From assembly GCA_003024985.2 (NCBI GenBank), contig PXIH01S0011638.1: a stretch of DNA of 12,179 bases. One strand, 5' to 3'. The translations under genes were made by a program, and so were the position numbers. The notes below the pieces were generated by a model that saw only the letters and a program-made list of their open reading frames with translations, had not been told where the DNA came from and searched no databases. The stretch is from Euperipatoides rowelli (taxonomy: Eukaryota > Onychophora > Udeonychophora > Euonychophora > Peripatopsidae). The first letter of the stretch is position 1. The number at the start of each line of letters is the position of its first letter. Shown in pieces: positions 9,922-12,179 of the stretch.

Positions 9922-10409
9922 CTAAAAAAATACATTTAATAAAATTCTCACAAATGCAATACTTGTATTTATAATGACTTTAAGATGTCATTTAAATTTN
10001 AAAAAAAAAGGATGAATGTTATGCAAAGACAAAAAGAACCATTAATGTTTGAAGACATGTTTCATATGGAAATCAGATATGTTTACCCAAAAAATTTGTT
10101 TTTGTTTTTGATATTTGGCTTGTTTTAATGAAAATAGATTATTAGCCTATTTATAATTTCAGTATTTTAACTATTTACTAAAACAAATAATTATAATAAA
10201 ATTCAATAAGCTACTAAATAAATATTGTAAATCATGTATTCTTTATGTTTCTATGATCCTGTATGTAGTAAATACTGTATATGCAGTAAAACTTGTATAA
10301 AACGGAATGGCTGGTATCAAAAATAAAATTAAATTCTGAGCAGATTTCCTTTTTATACAAGTTTACTATATAAAATGTGTATTTAGGTCCAAATAAATTT
10401 TCCATTTTA

Positions 10410-10875
10410 GACAAAATTTCATTTTATTCAAGTCCAGATCACTGACGTAAGTGAAGCTAGCTCAAAAGCAGGTGTGAAAATGAATCTAGCAAAAATCTAA
10501 GTTATGTTCAACCAATATGTGCAACCTAAAGTGATTGAAGTAAGTAAATATCGTAATTGAAGAGGTCAACAATTACTGTATGTTTTTTAGGTCAATTGTT
10601 ATCTACAAGTGAAAACCAGATGTGCTAACTCAACAGAAGAATGAAAATGGGCTGGAATGTCTTTGGAAATTTAAATAATATTTTAAAAGGGAAACTCCCA
10701 TTATGTCTCAAAAAGAAAGTGTTTTGACAAATTTGTACTACCAGTGAGGGGATGCCATATGATTCTGAAACTTGGACTCAATACAAAGACGATTCAAAAA
10801 CTACAAATAAATATACAAAATGCAAGTCAATATAACGACGATCAGTGGTCAAGTTTACCGACAGGTCTAACCATT
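10410..10875 (+). mobile_element. RTE-like LINE fragment, decayed reverse transcriptase C-terminal part
   Basis: Broken plus-strand frames resemble the region downstream of the RT active site in RTE-type LINEs. Pieces in order are DKISFYSSPDH (10410 on, where YADDI...S..D would sit), then TDVSEASSKAGVKMNLAK and VMFNQYVQPKVIEV. Next come GQLLSTSENQMC (10590 on), LNRRMKMGWNVFGNLNNILK, GKLPLCLKKKVF, SETWT, and in another frame NTKTIQKLQ. The strings MNL.KTKVMFN, RRM.MGW..FGKL..ILK and LPLCLK.KVF are, from memory, recurrent in invertebrate RTE elements. Stops (at the codon after QMC and after KKKVF) and shifts make it non-functional. Both ends are ragged, with no 3' tail or target duplication seen. 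It is antisense to CDC40. Confidence 0.75.
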
Positions 10876-11089
10876 TAATTATTCCTTTTTTTTTTTCTAG
10901 CACTATCAGGTGGCCTAATAAATTATTTAAAATTGTATAAGAATAAACATACACCAGGTTTATCCTTCTCATAAGTGTGATTTTTAATGTTATTTGTGAT
11001 ATTTATTTTAACAATGTCATTCAAATATCTTAATTTTCTATATGTGTAATGTTAATGTTACTATGATTTAGTCTGTTGTAGGATGTAGG

Positions 11090-11457
11090 TAGGGTTGCCA
11101 ACATTGCGACGATGCTGACCTGAAGAAAATATTTTGATAAGTCTTTTTTTTTTTTTTTTGGTTGTAAGAAAAAAATGTCAAAGAATCTATATAGGCCTAA
11201 TCTATAATTTTCAAAAGAATCTACAGTATATAATCTATATTTTTTATTATAAATATCTTGATAACTGCTAAATATTTTTTATTATACGGCGGTGCAGAAT
11301 TGTGCTACTAGCACATTATTCTAATCAAAAGATGAAATGCATTCTATTATTAACTGGAAATCTCCAAACCCGAAGAATTATCTTAAAAACCCGGAGCCCA
11401 GAAAATGATCGCTAAACCCGAATTCTCCAGGTCAAAATGATAGTGTTGGCAACCGTA
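11090..11457. mobile_element. Non-autonomous DNA transposon (MITE), hAT-like, GGTTGCCAACA ends
   Basis: The left end TAGGGTTGCCAACA (11090-11103) matches the reverse complement of the right end, TACGGTTGCCAACA, at 13 of 14 positions. Subterminal TGACCTG (11116-11122) and CAGGTCA (11428-11434) extend the inverted repeat to about 30 bp with gaps. The flanks carry GATGTAGG (11082-11089) and GATGTAGA (11458-11465), an 8-bp target duplication with one mismatch. An 8-bp duplication and ends starting (C/T)AGGG are typical of the hAT superfamily. The 368-bp interior has no open frame and contains a T16 run (11144-11159). It is too short to encode a transposase. Confidence 0.72.
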
Positions 11458-11606
11458 GATGTAGATCTATAGAAATATAGATACATAAAAGTACATCAAT
11501 TCATCACTGTATCTTTCAGTTTGTTCGCTTAAAGAAGGTAGATTTCCAGGGGGTGAGCTAAGTAAGCTTGGGAACCTTTGGATTAGGGTGTATATTTATG
11601 TGATGG

Positions 11607-11700
11607 CCTAGGTCAGCAATCACGAACCTTTTTCCACAGATGGGTCAAAATTGAATTCAAAATTTTCTAAGTCAAAATTGTGGGTCAATTATTTAACCCT
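11607..11700 (+). mobile_element. Possible end of a decayed hAT-like element
   Basis: TAGGTCAGCAA followed by AACCTTTTTCCACAGATGGG and a CAAAATT-rich stretch recalls the (C/T)AGGGGTC.GCAAAC.TTTTT...GGGCC ends of some hAT-derived repeats. I see no matching inverted end downstream and no duplication, so this is only a resemblance. Confidence 0.2.
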
Positions 11701-11877
11701 CCAGCTGTACATCCCGCTATTTCCACGTGTAACTAATTCATAACAATTTTGAGCATTCCATTATTTCAGCGTAATGCAATTACTGTACGGTATTTTTTTT
11801 TCTTTCTACTGCTTATCCAGTGTTTTTAGCATTTAAGTTTCATTACCTAGTTCTAGCTTTTAATCACTAGATGGCAC

Positions 11878-12007
11878 TGAATAATGGAGGAATAGAGGAG
11901 GAATAAGGGATGTTAATTAAATGGTTAGGTTTTGAGGGGGGGTGGAAATTGATTGGGTAGGTTAAAGGGTTATTGGTTGTATGGGAAAGGAGGGTTGTTA
12001 ATAAATA
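11878..12007 (+). repeat. Cytosine-free, G-rich 130-nt stretch
   Basis: There is no C on the plus strand for 130 nt. The tract includes GGAGG, GAGGAGG, G7TGG, and GGG four more times. On the minus strand it is pyrimidine-only apart from A, which produces the open frame at 11867-12055 as an artefact. At least four GGG tracts within about 60 nt make quadruplex formation on the plus strand possible. The CDC40 transcript would carry the C-rich complement. It does not look like a simple tandem repeat. Confidence 0.7.
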
Positions 12008-12049
12008 CTGACTAACACGATAGTCACTCCGGAGTAAAGGAGTAGTCAG
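12008..12049. repeat. Nested inverted repeats next to the G-rich stretch
   Basis: CTGACTA (12008-12014) pairs with TAGTCAG (12043-12049). Between them, TAGTCA (12021-12026) can also pair with the left arm with a 6-nt loop, and ACTCCGGAGT (12026-12035) is a perfect 10-bp palindrome. The cluster begins exactly where the cytosine-free stretch ends. Function unknown. Confidence 0.55.
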
Positions 12050-12179
12050 CATCACATCGCATCAGAATTAGTTACATTATTATTATTATTTTGCAGAATA
12101 TGTAATCTATTTCCTATGGAAGAAATATTTAGAAATATTGTGAAATATTTAAAAAAAATTGTATAATTTTTAAAATATT

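Larger units (their letters stand above)
9922..12179 (-). other. CDC40: CDC40 upstream intron or 5' region (partial)
   Basis: The sequence upstream of the first visible exon begins with the intron acceptor. I searched the minus strand for the preceding N-terminal coding sequence (around the human NPTYETMFAPE region) and did not find it. The preceding exon therefore probably lies beyond 12179, making this intron at least 2.26 kb. It contains the RTE-like fragment (10410-10875), the GGTTGCCAA element (11090-11457), a possible hAT-like end (about 11607-11700), and the G-rich block (11878-12007). One ambiguous base is at 10000. Confidence 0.65.

Noticed and set aside
10232-10414. Minus-strand open frame of 60 codons
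   Set aside because: Tyr/Ile/Asn-rich random-looking sequence in A+T-rich intron.
11867-12055. Minus-strand open frame of 62 codons
   Set aside because: It exists because the cytosine-free stretch makes a Pro/Ser/Thr/Leu-rich reverse frame with few stops; no homology or splice context.
1-12179. tRNA, rRNA, CRISPR, bacterial operon features or riboswitches
   Set aside because: No cloverleaf, rRNA core, spaced repeat array or bacterial gene organisation was seen; spliced exons show the DNA is eukaryotic.

Overview
The window is A+T-rich eukaryotic DNA (roughly three quarters A+T by eye) with short protein-coding exons, long introns and retrotransposon debris. It is a piece of an animal nuclear genome. 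The exon-encoded protein is close to animal CDC40, but the sequence does not allow me to name a phylum. Frequent TACAGTA/TACTGTA and GGCCTA words hint at a particular lineage without proving one.

The only host gene I can support is CDC40 (PRP17 in yeast), the second-step pre-mRNA splicing factor. It runs on the minus strand. Five consecutive internal coding exons lie in the order 9921-9792, 7980-7894, 2981-2845, 1658-1562 and 695-481. Their phases agree at every junction (1, 1, 0, 1), they join to exactly 666 nt (222 codons), and all have GT-AG boundaries. They cover the middle of the N-terminal region and the start of the first WD40 repeat. The exons for the far N-terminus lie beyond the right edge. 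Those for the rest of the beta-propeller lie beyond the left edge.

Everything else is intron. The largest intron (2982-7893) holds two elements. One is a MITE-like element (about 5034-5282). The other is a heavily frameshifted CR1/L2-like LINE remnant (about 5663-7011) on the plus strand, antisense to CDC40, with a 3' stem-loop and an A/T-rich tail. The intron upstream of the 9921-9792 exon (9922 to the window end) holds an RTE-like LINE fragment (about 10410-10875, plus strand). It also holds a 368-bp non-autonomous hAT-like MITE (11090-11457) with GGTTGCCAACA ends and a near-perfect 8-bp target duplication, a possible second hAT-like end near 11607, and a 130-nt cytosine-free, G-rich stretch (11878-12007) followed by nested inverted repeats.

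I found no RNA gene, CRISPR array, promoter or intact transposon, and no sign of a new multi-gene system. The most interesting signals are the two elements sharing GGTTGCCAA ends, the excess of TACAGTA/TACTGTA, the cytosine-free G-rich block, and a frame-preserving CDC40 exon with weak-looking splice sites.
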